Shown here piece by piece: positions 1-9,910 of a DNA stretch of 64,000 nucleotides (position 1 is its first letter; the number at the start of each line of letters is the position of its first letter). The stretch spans positions 2,542,001-2,606,000 of the forward strand of contig NZ_CP194857.1 in NCBI RefSeq assembly GCF_051020515.1. The letters are read 5' to 3'. The notes under the pieces are model-generated. The model searched no databases and was not told where the DNA came from. It saw only the letters and a program-made list of their open reading frames with translations. This DNA is from CALKWS01 sp051020515. Lineage in GTDB: Bacteria; Actinomycetota; Actinomycetes; Actinomycetales; Beutenbergiaceae. A program made the translations under genes and the position numbers.

Positions 1-2
1 CC

Positions 3-203
3 GAGCAGATGGTGGCGGCCGGCGGCCAGGTGGTCTTCCCGGTGGCCGACCAGCCCTACGGGGCGCGCGGCGGACGGGTGCGCGACCCCTTCGGCCACGA
101 GTGGCTGCTGCAGACACCGATGACCTGGAGCCCCGAGCAGATCCAGGCCGCACTGGAGGATCCGAGGGCTGAACCACCCGGCGACACGACCCGCTGCCGG
201 TGA
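3..203 (+). CDS. VOC (glyoxalase-fold) family protein, C-terminal fragment
   Basis: Only the last 66 codons lie in the window; the gene begins before base 1 and is open to the left edge. The residues GARGGRVRDPFGHEWLLQ match the C-terminal strand of PhnB/glyoxalase-bleomycin-resistance (VOC) proteins, where the final Glu or Gln near FGH is usually a metal ligand or its replacement. These proteins fold into paired beta-alpha-beta-beta-beta units and bind a metal and a small substrate. The substrate cannot be told from this fragment. It is followed after 44 bases by sdhC, with no evidence of a functional link. Confidence 0.7.
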   Translation, partial: EQMVAAGGQVVFPVADQPYGARGGRVRDPFGHEWLLQTPMTWSPEQIQAALEDPRAEPPGDTTRCR

Positions 204-235
204 AGGAAGTGTGAGGGGACGGTCGCCAAAGAGAG

Positions 236-250
236 TACGGTGAAGGGGTG
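236..250 (+). promoter_or_regulatory. Candidate -10 box of sdhC, leaderless start
   Basis: TACGGT at 236-241 fits the actinobacterial TAnnnT -10 pattern and is followed after only six bases by the GTG start at 248. This places the expected transcription start on or next to the start codon, so sdhC may be translated from a leaderless mRNA. No convincing -35 box is visible. Inferred from sequence spacing only. Confidence 0.4.
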
Positions 251-966
251 GCAACCCCAACACTGAACACCAGGCCACCGATCCCGACGTGGCGCTCGAG
301 CATCGTGCTCAAATCTGTCATGGCCGTCAGCGGGCTGATCCTGGTCGGATTCCTGATCGCCCATGCCTACGGCAACTTCAAGATCTTCTCCGGGCAGGAG
401 GCCTTCGATGCCTACTCGGCCTACCTGCGTGAGATCGGCCAGCCCCTGTTGCCCTACAGCGGCGCGCTGTGGATCCTGCGGATCGTGCTGCTGGCCGCTA
501 TCGGAGCGCATATCTACGCAGCGGTGACGCTATGGCGGCGCAACCGCGGCGCGACCGCCGGCAAGGGTGCCGCCCGGTACGTGAGCAGCAACGCCCGGCG
601 CGGCCACCAGCGGTCCTACGCCTCGTTCACGATGCGGTGGGGAGGGGTGGTCATCGGGTTGTTCGTGATCTACCACATCCTGCACCTGACCACGAACCAC
701 ATCGCCCCCGGTGGTGCTTCCGGAAGCCCGTACGAGCGAACGGTGAACGGGTTCGAGATCTGGTGGGTGGTGGCCACCTACACGATCGCCCTGATCGCCC
801 TGGGCTTCCACCTGCGCCACGGGCTGTGGGCGGCCTTCGCCAGCATCGGCTGGAACCGATCGCCGCGGGTGCGTGCGAACCTGAACATCGCCGCCACGGT
901 CGTCGCGGTAGCGATGATCCTCGCCTTCCTCATTCCCCCCTTCGCCGTCCTGTTCGGAGTCGTGTA

Positions 967-967
<1 letters not shown>
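248..967 (+). CDS. sdhC: Succinate dehydrogenase cytochrome b subunit SdhC
   Basis: This is the membrane anchor of complex II, passing electrons from the SdhB iron-sulfur centres to quinone (menaquinone in most actinobacteria). The 239-residue protein has five hydrophobic segments (about 24-41, 72-95, 131-148, 172-192, 212-237). Histidines at about 39, 88, 143/146 and 188/191 inside them are candidate haem b ligands. Size and layout fit the single-subunit anchor of the SdhCAB type (as in Corynebacterium and mycobacterial Sdh1), so no sdhD is expected, and none is present. The GTG start at 248 follows a -10-like box closely. The stop TAG overlaps the GTG of sdhA by one base, implying translational coupling. 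Confidence 0.93.
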
Positions 968-2936
<1,969 letters not shown>

Positions 2937-2940
<4 letters not shown>

Positions 2941-3686
2941 ACATCACTCTGCGCGTATGGCGGCAGCGCACCGCCACCGACAACGGCCGGATGGTCACCT
3001 ACCAGGTGGAGGGCATCTCCCCGGACATGTCCTTCCTGGAGATGCTCGACATGCTCAACGAGCGCCTCACCATGGCCGGCGACGACCCGATCGCGTTCGA
3101 CGACGACTGCCGCGAGGGAATCTGCGGTGCGTGCGGACTGGTCATCAACGGCCTGGCGCACGGGCCCAAACAGCTCGTCACCACCTGCCAGTTGCACATG
3201 CGTAGTTTCAACGACGGCGACGTCATCGACGTCGAGCCCTTCCGGGCCGAGCCGTTCACCGTCGTCCGCGACCTCGTGGTGGACCGCTCCTCCTTCGACC
3301 GCATCATCCAGGCCGGCGGTTACATCTCGGTGAACACCGGCTCGGCCCCGGACGCCCACGCCACCCCGGTGCCCCGGGACGACGCCCAGGACGCCTTCGA
3401 CGCCGCCGCCTGCATCGGTTGCGGAGCCTGTGTGGCGGCCTGCCCGAACGGATCGGCCTCGCTGTTCCTGGGCGCCAAGATCGATCACCTGGGCAAGCTC
3501 CCCCAGGGCCAGCCCGAACGGCACGCCCGGGCGCTGGCGATGACCGCCCGGCACGACCACGAGGGCTTCGGCGGGTGCACCCAGATCGGGGAGTGCGAAG
3601 CGGTGTGCCCCAAGGGGATCCCGCTGTCGGTGATCTCCCAGACGAACGCCGACGTGCTCGGTGCGCTCTCCCACGGGGGCCGGTAG
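2937..3686 (+). CDS. sdhB: Succinate dehydrogenase iron-sulfur subunit SdhB
   Basis: Electron-transfer subunit linking the SdhA flavin to the membrane quinone. The 249-residue protein carries the [2Fe-2S] ligands C58, C63, C66 and C84 in the N-terminal ferredoxin domain. In the C-terminal domain, C159, C162, C165 and C169 with C214, C220 and C224 provide the [4Fe-4S] and [3Fe-4S] ligands (motifs CIGCGACVAACP and GCTQIGECEAVCP). All expected cysteines are present. It begins with GTG, overlaps sdhA by four bases and ends the sdhCAB operon. No clear terminator is seen in the 94 bases before the next gene. Confidence 0.96.
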
Positions 3687-3780
3687 CCCTGCGCACCGGT
3701 GTGAGGCAGTGAGGCCGGCGCACTCCTGATGCGCAAGATCGGTCGGGCGCGGCAGCGGTGGTCCCGGTCATACTGCTGTC

Positions 3781-4716
3781 ATGCCGGATCAGGAACGCGA
3801 CCGCCTGCGGGAGTTGCTCGACACGGCCCTCGATGAGGACAATCGCACCTTGGCGGAGATGGCCGAGGGCGCCTTCCTGTCTCCGTTCCACTTCAGTCGG
3901 GAGTTGGCCCGAGGGACGGGGGAGCCGCCGGTGCAGATGCGGCGCCGGGTGCTGTTGGAGCGGGCGGCGTGGCAACTCGGTGGGGGCGCCTCGGTGACGC
4001 AGGTGGCTCTCGCGGCCGGGTATGAGTCGGTCGACGGGTTCGGGCGGGCCTTCTCGAAGGCGTTCGGCTCCCCGCCCAGTACCGTCACTGACCGCAGTAG
4101 CAGCCATTGGCTTCCGTCCCCCAACGGCATCCACTTCCACCCCCCGACCTCGCTGTGGCTCGGCGAGGGTGAGGCCGCCTCGGCCCGGTCCGGATCGGGC
4201 GAGGTCATCGAGATGATGGCGCACCACGACATCGACGACGTCCGTCACCTGCTGGAGGCGGTCGAAGGGCTGTCGGAGGAGGAGTACCGTCGGGTACGCC
4301 TACCCGGGAACGCTCCCCTGGAGTGGGATGGTCCGGATGAGTCGGTGGCTCAGGCGATGTCCCACCTGGTCGCGACCAAGGAGGTCTGGTTGGCCGCGAT
4401 CGCCGGCTATGAGTTTCCGGAGGTGCTCGGTGACGACGACGCCGTGACGCTCGCCGGCCGCCACGAGGCGCTCGCCGGTCGCTGGCTGGCCACGATCCGC
4501 AACATCGACCGCCGCGGTGCGTGGGCGGACCGACTCATCGACGCGCTGTGCCGGCCGCCCCAAAGTTTCGTCATCGGCAGCGTCATCGCCCATGTGCTCA
4601 CCTTCTCCGCACATCGGCGCCAGTTGGTGCGGATGATGTTGCGCGAGACCGGAGCAAGCACCGACGGCGGCGACCCGATCGACTGGCTGCACCGGCGCTC
4701 AGGAGGTAGGCGATGA
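3781..4716 (+). CDS. AraC-type DNA-binding domain fused to DinB-like domain
   Basis: The 311-residue protein has two parts. Residues about 5-105 form an AraC/XylS double helix-turn-helix: LAEMAEGAFLSPFHFSREL, then VTQVALAAGYESVDGFGRAF with the classical second-helix pattern. Residues about 140-300 resemble the DinB four-helix bundle (HHDIDDVRHLLEAVEGLS, later MSHLVATKEVWLAAI and IAHVLTFSAHRRQ), with scattered histidines that could bind metal. In DinB/YfiT enzymes this fold binds a metal and often a thiol cofactor. I infer a regulator with a built-in sensor or enzyme domain; the ligand is unknown. A CATACT box six bases before the ATG suggests a leaderless mRNA. A YCII-type gene follows after 31 bases. 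Confidence 0.8.
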   Translation: MPDQERDRLRELLDTALDEDNRTLAEMAEGAFLSPFHFSRELARGTGEPPVQMRRRVLLERAAWQLGGGASVTQVALAAGYESVDGFGRAFSKAFGSPPSTVTDRSSSHWLPSPNGIHFHPPTSLWLGEGEAASARSGSGEVIEMMAHHDIDDVRHLLEAVEGLSEEEYRRVRLPGNAPLEWDGPDESVAQAMSHLVATKEVWLAAIAGYEFPEVLGDDDAVTLAGRHEALAGRWLATIRNIDRRGAWADRLIDALCRPPQSFVIGSVIAHVLTFSAHRRQLVRMMLRETGASTDGGDPIDWLHRRSGGRR

Positions 4717-4747
4717 GCCGGGCCCTCCGCTCTGAGGAGACCACCCT

Positions 4748-5143
4748 ATGAGGTTCCTGCTGCTCGTGCACTGGCCACGGGGCCGGTGGCAGGGAATACC
4801 CGCCGACGGCGCGGACGGGGAGATGCAGAGGCACATCGCGCTGATTGAGGACCTCGACTCACAGGGCCGGCTCCTGGACTGCAGCCCACTCGCTCCGCCC
4901 GAGGAGGCCGTGGCGGTCCGCGTCCGTCATGGCGTGACCCTGGCCACCGGTACCCCCGGAGAAGAAGTCGGCTACCAGGACGGCGTGCTCGCCGGTTACT
5001 ACCTGATCGAGTGCCCCACCACCGACGAGGCGGCCCAGGTCGCCGCCCGCATCCCGGACGCCGCGACGAGCGAGGTCCTGGTGCCCCCACTGGTCGACCT
5101 GGAGCCGGTGCCCACCGGCCCGCGGACCACGAGCCGGAACTGA
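4748..5143 (+). CDS. YCII-related (DGPF-type) domain protein
   Basis: The 131-residue protein starts MRFLLLVHWPRGRWQGIP and contains GRLLDCSPLAPPEEAVAVRV followed by a segment like GYYLIECPTTDEAAQVAARIP. This is the pattern of the YCII/DGPF ferredoxin-like fold, in which a short strand pair precedes a helix with a conserved acidic residue. Members are small dimeric proteins often encoded next to ECF sigma factors or AraC-type regulators, and their biochemical role is mostly undefined. The GAGGAG-like sequence before the ATG serves as ribosome-binding site. It lies between the AraC-DinB gene and a methyltransferase, all in one direction, so a small operon is likely. Confidence 0.72.
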   Translation: MRFLLLVHWPRGRWQGIPADGADGEMQRHIALIEDLDSQGRLLDCSPLAPPEEAVAVRVRHGVTLATGTPGEEVGYQDGVLAGYYLIECPTTDEAAQVAARIPDAATSEVLVPPLVDLEPVPTGPRTTSRN

Positions 5144-5148
5144 GTCGC

Positions 5149-5589
5149 ATGTCCACGCACCTGTCACCCCGCCTGGCCCGGATCGTCCAAGCACTACCGC
5201 TGGAGCCACACCTGCGGGTGCTCGAGATCGGGTGCGGACCCGGTGCTGCTGCGCGCGTGATCGCCGACCGGTTGACCACCGGCCACCTCCTCGCCATCGA
5301 CAGGTCCGCCACGGCAGTGGACCAACTCAAGAAGCGGTCGACCGCACAGATCGACTCCGGGCGCTTGAGCGCGCGGCAGGTGGCGATCGAGGACTTCGTC
5401 CTGACCGAGGACGAGGAGCCCTTCGATCTCGTCTTCGCAGTGCGGGTCGGCGCGCTCGACGGCCGCCACCCCCGAGCCGGGCACGCGGCCCTGCAGCGCA
5501 TCGCCGGAGCCACTCACCCACGCGCGCGACTCTTCATCGCCGGCGCACACCCCCTGCGCGAAGTGCCCATCCCGCGGCCCCGTCGGTGA
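5149..5589 (+). CDS. Small class I SAM-dependent methyltransferase
   Basis: The 146-residue protein contains the SAM-binding signature VLEIGCGPGAAARVIADRL at about 22-40, followed by the acidic residue of motif II in LLAIDRSATAVDQ and a motif-IV-like EPFDLVFAVRV. This is essentially the core Rossmann half of a class I methyltransferase. The usual C-terminal substrate region is very short, so it may be truncated relative to full-length relatives. ATG at 5149 was chosen because homology begins there; the open frame continues upstream over the YCII gene in another frame. Five bases separate it from the YCII gene, so co-translation is likely. The substrate is unknown. Confidence 0.7.
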   Translation: MSTHLSPRLARIVQALPLEPHLRVLEIGCGPGAAARVIADRLTTGHLLAIDRSATAVDQLKKRSTAQIDSGRLSARQVAIEDFVLTEDEEPFDLVFAVRVGALDGRHPRAGHAALQRIAGATHPRARLFIAGAHPLREVPIPRPRR

Positions 5590-5658
5590 GCCCACTGCGA
5601 CGAGTGCAGCGGTGACCTGGCGCGTTCCGCAGCGGTTCCGGTTCTGTGTCCGGCAGCC

Positions 5659-6680
5659 TCAATCGGAGGAGGTGCGGCTGGCCAGCAGCCTGCGGAACGA
5701 GGCCAACCTGGCCTCTCCGACCGCTCCGGCCCGCCCCGAGGCCACCCAGTCATCCAGTACGCAGTCCGGGGCGTCCGCGGTGTGGGTGCACCCCCGCGGG
5801 CAGTCCTGGGCGACGGCACCCAGGTCCTCGAAGGCGAGCACCAGACTGTCGGGGTCCACGTGCGCCAGACCGAAGGAGCGCACACCCGGGGTGTCGATGA
5901 TCCAGCCCCCCTGCGGGAGCGGCAGGGCCACCGCCGAGGTAGAGGTGTGCCGCCCGCGGCCGGTGGTCACGTTGACCTTGCCCACCGCCCGGTCCGCCTG
6001 CGGGACCAGGGCGTTGACCAGCGTGGACTTGCCCACCCCGGAATGACCGACCAGCACCGACATCCGTCCGGTCACGGCCTCGCGAAGTTCCGCCAAGCCG
6101 GTGATGTCCGACGGCGTGGCCGCCCCGGGTGCGGCGGTGACCACCGCGGAGACGCCCAGGGAGGTATAGGCGGACAGGAACTCCTCGGGGTCGGCCAGGT
6201 CCGCCTTGGTCAGGCACAGCAAGGCATCCATGCCGGCGTCGAAGGCCGCTACCAGGCAGCGGTCCACCATGCGTGGGCGCGGTTCGGGCTCGGCCAGCGC
6301 GGTGACGATGACCAGTTGATCGGCATTGGCCACGAGCACCCGCTCGGCGCCCTCGACGTCCTCGGCGGAGCGGCGCAGCGCGGTGTGTCGTTCGTGCACG
6401 CGCACCACCCGCGCCAGGGTGTCGGAGGCGCCGGAGGTGTCCCCGACCACATCCACCCGGTCCCCGACCACGACGGCGGCCCGGCCCAGTTCCCGGGCCA
6501 TCATCGCCACCACTGCCACGCCGTCGTCGGTGAGTAGCCGCGCCCGGCCACGGTCCAGTCCGATCACCAGCGCCGGGATCGCGTCGGCGTGGTCCGGCCG
6601 CCTCTTGCTCGCGGCCGGCTGCCACGGGAGTTCGGACGGATCCGCACGTCCGCCTCGGAGTACTCGCGCGGTGACCTCAT
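5659..6680 (-). CDS. rsgA: Ribosome small-subunit GTPase RsgA (one frameshift)
   Basis: RsgA (YjeQ) is a circularly permuted GTPase that helps complete 30S subunit assembly. The C-terminal part has the P-loop GHSGVGKS, the switch DTPGVRSFG and the zinc-knuckle CPRGCTHTADAPDC. The true N-terminus (MRSPREYSEADVRIRP) starts at 6680 in another frame and fits the conserved actinobacterial beginning. The frame changes at about 6600-6610, near GSRPRARG / RPDHADAIPALVIGLDRG, where one missing base explains the break; repaired length is 340 residues. The start ATG overlaps the aroA stop (ATGA), so the two are co-translated. Loss of function is unlikely because both halves are fully conserved. Confidence 0.9.
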
Positions 6681-7971
6681 GCCCCGGTAAGCATCGAGTG
6701 CCACATGGTGGCGAAGCCGGGCACGGTCTTGGCGGTCGTGGCTACATCCACCACACCCACCCCGTCCACCGCCAGGCCGATGATGGCGGCGAACATCGCC
6801 ATCCGGTGGTCGTGGTAGGTCCGCAGCACCGCGGGGCGCAGGTCGCCGCCGTCGATGATCAGGCCGTCCTCGGTCTCCTCGGCCCGACCCCCGAGCCGGG
6901 TGATCTCGGTGACCAGTGCAGCCAACCGGTCGGTTTCGTGCCCGCGCAGGTGGGCGATGCCGCGCAGCCTCGAACGACCAGGTGCCAGGGCGGCCAGTGC
7001 GGCCAGGGCCGGGGTGAGTTCCCCGGCCTGGCTCAGGTCCAGGTCCACCGGTGCCAGGGTGCCGCCGCCGCGGGCGGTGAGCACGCCGTCGTCGTCGAGG
7101 TTCACCTGGCCCGCCGAAGGCGGTCAGGAACTCTGGCAGCAGAGCTCCCGGCTGGGTGGTGCGGGCAGGCCAGTGCGGGATCCGCACCTGCCCACCGGCC
7201 ACCAGCGCGGCGGCCAGGAACGGTGCGGCGTTGGAGAGGTCCGGCTCGACGGCGACGTGCCCACCGGCGATCGGGCCCGGTTCGACCCGCCACTGACCCG
7301 CGGTGGTGTCATCCACCACGACGCCCCGTTCCCGCAGCGCGGCCACCGTCATGTCGATGTGCGGCTGGCTGGGCAGCACCGATCCGACGTGGCGCAGGGT
7401 GAGCCCGGAGGTGAACCGTGGGGCCGCCAGGAGCAGGGCGGAGACGAACTGGGAGGAGGCGGCGGCATCGATCTGCACCTGTCCACCCGCCACCGCACCG
7501 GCACCGTGCACGGTCACCGGCAGGAACTGCGGCGGGTCCTGCTCGCCGCCGAGAGCCACGCCCAGGTCCGCCAGGGCGGTCAGCACCGGGCCCATCGGCC
7601 GGGACCGGCGCTGCGTCACCGTCCAGATGCACCGGGCCGGTGGCCAGCGCCGCGATCGGGGGGATGAACCGCATCACTGTCCCGGCCAGTCCGCAGTCGA
7701 TCCGGACCCCGCCCTGCAATTGACCAGGAGTGATGGAGATCGAGGTGGGGTCCTGCTCGCCGATGGTGATCGTGGTGCCCAGCGACCGCAGCGCCCCGAT
7801 CATCAGGTCCGCGTCCCGGGAGCGCAGCGCACCGGTGATGGTGGTCGGCTCCTCAGCCAGGGCGGCCAGGGGCAGGTAACGGTTGGTCAGCGACTTCGAT
7901 CCGGGGATCACGACGGTGGCGTCGAGGCCCAGGGTGGCAAGCGGAGCCGCCCACACCTGATCGGTGGTCAT
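6677..7971 (-). CDS. aroA: 3-phosphoshikimate 1-carboxyvinyltransferase AroA (two frameshifts)
   Basis: EPSP synthase, joining shikimate-3-phosphate and PEP in the shikimate pathway. The N-terminal part has the phosphate-binding VIPGSKSLTNRYLPLAALA and the CGLAGTVMRFIPP segment (LAGTVMR, where LAGTAMR or NAGTAMR is usual). Homology then jumps frame at about 7615-7622 (continuing RRSRPMGPVLTALADLGV). It jumps again at about 7108-7115 (continuing NLDDDGVLTARGGG and ending with HETDRLAALVTEI and RTYHDHRMAMFAAI). Each jump is removed by deleting one base, giving 430 residues, a normal length. The three pieces are collinear and fully conserved, so sequence errors are the simplest cause. Followed by rsgA with a four-base overlap, as in mycobacteria. 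Confidence 0.92.
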
Positions 7972-7981
7972 CGAGAGGGCC

Positions 7982-8488
7982 TCATGCGGCCTTGGCTGCC
8001 TTCACCCGGCCGCGCATGTCCGACTTCACCTCGGCGAGTTCGGCGCGGTGCTCCTTGGCGTTGCGCCGTTTCCAACCCAGCGACGGCTCACCCTCACGGT
8101 CGGAGGCGGCGATGATCAACCCACCGAGCAGACCCAGGTTGCGTAGCAGCGTGCTGCGCGCGGCGCGGCGCTCCTCGGGTGTGCCGTCGGTGGGCCGGTT
8201 CAGCACTGTGAGCGGGACTGCGACCAGGGCGAGGATCCCGGCGGCCAGGCGGGGCGCTCTGCCGGTGGCCAGCAGCACCCCGGCCCCCACCGAGATGGCA
8301 CCGCTGATCTTGGCCAGCGTCACCGTGTCCTCGGGCAGTCCCGAGACCTTCTCGGAGGCGGCTTTGAGCGGCTTGGCGACCGGCTCGAGGTTCTCGGCGT
8401 GCCGTTCCGGATTCCGCATCGCGTCCCACCCGTCCACGATGAACACGGAGGCGAGCAACGGGCGGGCCAGTCTGCGCAGCGAAGTCAT
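7982..8488 (-). CDS. DoxX family membrane protein
   Basis: The 168-residue protein begins MTSLRRLARPLLASVFIVDG, the typical DoxX start, and has hydrophobic segments at about 10-25, 70-95, 98-115 and 130-145. The C-terminus is strongly charged (RRNAKEHRAELAEVKSDMRG). DoxX proteins are small integral membrane proteins; in mycobacteria one is linked to superoxide detoxification at the membrane, which would fit its place next to the SigR oxidative-stress locus. That link is inference. The ATG at 8488 was chosen over longer in-frame options because the DoxX pattern begins there. It runs ten bases ahead of aroA on the same strand. Confidence 0.82.
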   Translation of the reverse strand: MTSLRRLARPLLASVFIVDGWDAMRNPERHAENLEPVAKPLKAASEKVSGLPEDTVTLAKISGAISVGAGVLLATGRAPRLAAGILALVAVPLTVLNRPTDGTPEERRAARSTLLRNLGLLGGLIIAASDREGEPSLGWKRRNAKEHRAELAEVKSDMRGRVKAAKAA

Positions 8489-8559
8489 AGGTCCATTGCT
8501 ACCGCAGAATGGGCTCGAGCGCGAGCTTTTCGGTGAGATAGCCGTATCGGCGAGCGTTG

Positions 8560-8586
8560 GGAATAGCCGGGCGGGTGGAGACGGTT
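8560..8586 (+). promoter_or_regulatory. SigR/SigH-type autoregulatory promoter of sigR
   Basis: GGAAT at 8560-8564 and CGGTT at 8582-8586 match the SigR (Streptomyces) / SigH (mycobacteria) consensus GGAA(T)-N18-(C)GTT: 18 bases lie between GGAA and CGGTT. The gene downstream is itself sigR, so positive autoregulation is expected, as in the known systems. A second -10-like box (TAGGCT, 8663-8668), eight bases before the ATG at 8677, may be a housekeeping leaderless promoter. Confidence 0.75.
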
Positions 8587-8676
8587 GTCCATGATGTGCA
8601 GGTGATGACGAGGGACCGTGAGCAGGCTGTGCCCGCCGGGCTGCGCGAGGGCTGGGGAGGGCTAGGCTTGCAGGTG

Positions 8677-9324
8677 ATGAATGATCACGGTGAAGCCTCC
8701 GGGACCGGCGCCGCTCAGGACGAGCGGTCGCCCCGGCGTGCGCCCGAGGAGGAGACCGTCGCAGAGCGCGACCGCCGCTTCCAGGACGAAGCACTGCCCT
8801 ACCTGGACCAACTTTACGGCGCAGCGCTGCGGATGACCCGCAAGCCCGAGGATGCCGAGGACCTGGTCCAGGAGGCCTTCTCCAAGGCCTATGCGGCCTT
8901 CGGTCAGTACCGCCCGGGCACCAACCTGAAGGCGTGGCTGTACCGGATCCTGACCAACTCCTACATCAATTCGTATCGCAAGAAGCAGCGTGAGCCGCAG
9001 CAGTCCGACGCCGAGGAGGTCGAGGACTGGCAGATCCATCGCGCGGCCTCGCACACCTCCACCGGGTTGCGCTCGGCCGAGGCCGAGGCGATCGACGCCC
9101 TGGGTGACGACGTGGTGAAGGAGGCGTTGACAGCGCTTCCTGAGGATCGCCGCCTGGCGGTGTACCTGGCCGACGTGGAGGGGTTCGCCTACAAGGAGAT
9201 CGCCGAGATCATGGACACCCCGATCGGTACGGTGATGTCGCGCCTGCATCGCGGCCGCGCGCAGTTGCGCACCCTGCTGGCCGACCATGCCCGGTCCCTG
9301 GGGATCAAGGTGGAGAAGGTATGA
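8677..9324 (+). CDS. sigR: ECF sigma factor of the SigR/SigH thiol-stress type
   Basis: Group 4 sigma factor directing transcription of thiol-oxidative stress genes. The 215-residue protein has region 2 at about 30-105 (YLDQLYGAALRMTRKPEDAE, DLVQEAFSKAYAAF, NLKAWLYRILTNSYINSYRK) and region 4 at about 140-200 (EALTALPEDRRLAVYLADVE, then YKEIAEIMDTPIGTVMSRLH). The sequence is very close to the SigH/SigR subgroup. ATG at 8677 was chosen; the acidic N-terminus before region 2 is typical. Its last bases overlap the rsrA start by four (ATGA), a hallmark of sigma/anti-sigma pairs. A SigR-type promoter lies about 90 bases upstream. Confidence 0.95.
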   Translation: MNDHGEASGTGAAQDERSPRRAPEEETVAERDRRFQDEALPYLDQLYGAALRMTRKPEDAEDLVQEAFSKAYAAFGQYRPGTNLKAWLYRILTNSYINSYRKKQREPQQSDAEEVEDWQIHRAASHTSTGLRSAEAEAIDALGDDVVKEALTALPEDRRLAVYLADVEGFAYKEIAEIMDTPIGTVMSRLHRGRAQLRTLLADHARSLGIKVEKV

Positions 9325-9590
9325 ACTCAGAGATCCGCCGCGCAGCCCAGTTGTGCAACTGCGCCGAGGCGTTGGAGCATCTGTCCGAGTACCTGGACTC
9401 GGAGATGGACGAGCGCGAACTGGAACGCCTGCGCACCCATATCCAAGACTGCGCCCAGTGCCTGGAGGCCCTCGCCTCCGAACAGTCCCTGCGGGTGGTG
9501 CTGCGTCGCTCCTGCGCTGAGGTGGCGCCGCCCTCGCTGCGGTTGCGGGTGCTCTCCCAGATCACGGTGCAGCGCAGCACCTCACGCTGA
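9321..9590 (+). CDS. rsrA: Zinc-binding redox-sensing anti-sigma factor RsrA/RshA
   Basis: Binds and inhibits SigR under reducing conditions; disulfide formation releases zinc and frees the sigma factor. The 89-residue protein has the ZAS signature with H40, C44 and C47 (HIQDCAQC, the H-X3-C-X2-C pattern) and upstream cysteines C12 and C14 (LCNCAEALEHL). One of these corresponds to the redox-active cysteine of Streptomyces RsrA. A later C69 (RRSCAEV) is also present. It starts inside the sigR stop codon (four-base overlap), consistent with stoichiometric co-translation. A perfect inverted repeat follows 27 bases after the stop. Confidence 0.95.
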   Translation: MNSEIRRAAQLCNCAEALEHLSEYLDSEMDERELERLRTHIQDCAQCLEALASEQSLRVVLRRSCAEVAPPSLRLRVLSQITVQRSTSR

Positions 9591-9617
9591 GTGCGGGCAC
9601 GCAGCCGGGAGACGCAA

Positions 9618-9655
9618 CAGCGCCGAGGGGATCGAAGGATCCGCACTCGGCGCTG
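9618..9655. terminator. Candidate bidirectional terminator hairpin
   Basis: A perfect ten-base inverted repeat, CAGCGCCGAG at 9618-9627 and CTCGGCGCTG at 9646-9655, with a smaller nested GGATC/GATCC stem between the arms. It sits between the convergent rsrA and bL37 genes, where a terminator for both is expected. No T-tract follows on either side, which is common in high-GC actinobacteria. Confidence 0.6.
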
Positions 9656-9682
9656 ATCTGACTGGTTGCGTGTCGCGCTGGC

Positions 9683-9757
9683 TCAGCTGTTGGGACGCTT
9701 GCCGCTGTTGGCAGCGTTCTTGCGGCGGGCCTTGCGCTTACGTCCGCGCTTGCTCAT
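9683..9757 (-). CDS. Ribosomal protein bL37 (24 residues)
   Basis: A very short gene whose product reads MSKRGRKRKARRKN followed by AANSGKRPNS, 24 residues, almost half of them Arg or Lys. This matches the actinobacterial large-subunit protein bL37, first seen in mycobacterial ribosome structures, where it lies buried in rRNA. A strong ribosome-binding site (GGAAGGTG) precedes the ATG at 9757. It converges on rsrA across a hairpin. Genes this short are missed by most annotation pipelines, but the composition, the GKRP-type ending and the RBS make the call firm. Confidence 0.85.
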   Translation of the reverse strand: MSKRGRKRKARRKNAANSGKRPNS

Positions 9758-9895
9758 CGGGCGCACCTTCCGGTTCGTCGGTCACGTAGGGGTCGGAGAC
9801 CACCGCCCATCATCCCACACGGGGCCCCTCGGGTGACAATCACAGGGGTAGGCCGCCACGATCGCGACCCCGGGCGTCGGGTCCGGGCCCACCAC

Positions 9896-9910
9896 TAGGC
9901 TGTGCCGATG
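9896..9910 (+). promoter_or_regulatory. -10 box with leaderless ATG for the MDR gene
   Basis: TAGGCT at 9896-9901 lies six bases before ATG 9908. This spacing would start the mRNA at the ATG itself. It favours 9908 over the in-frame GTG at 9902, which would fall between the -10 box and the transcription start. Confidence 0.45.
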
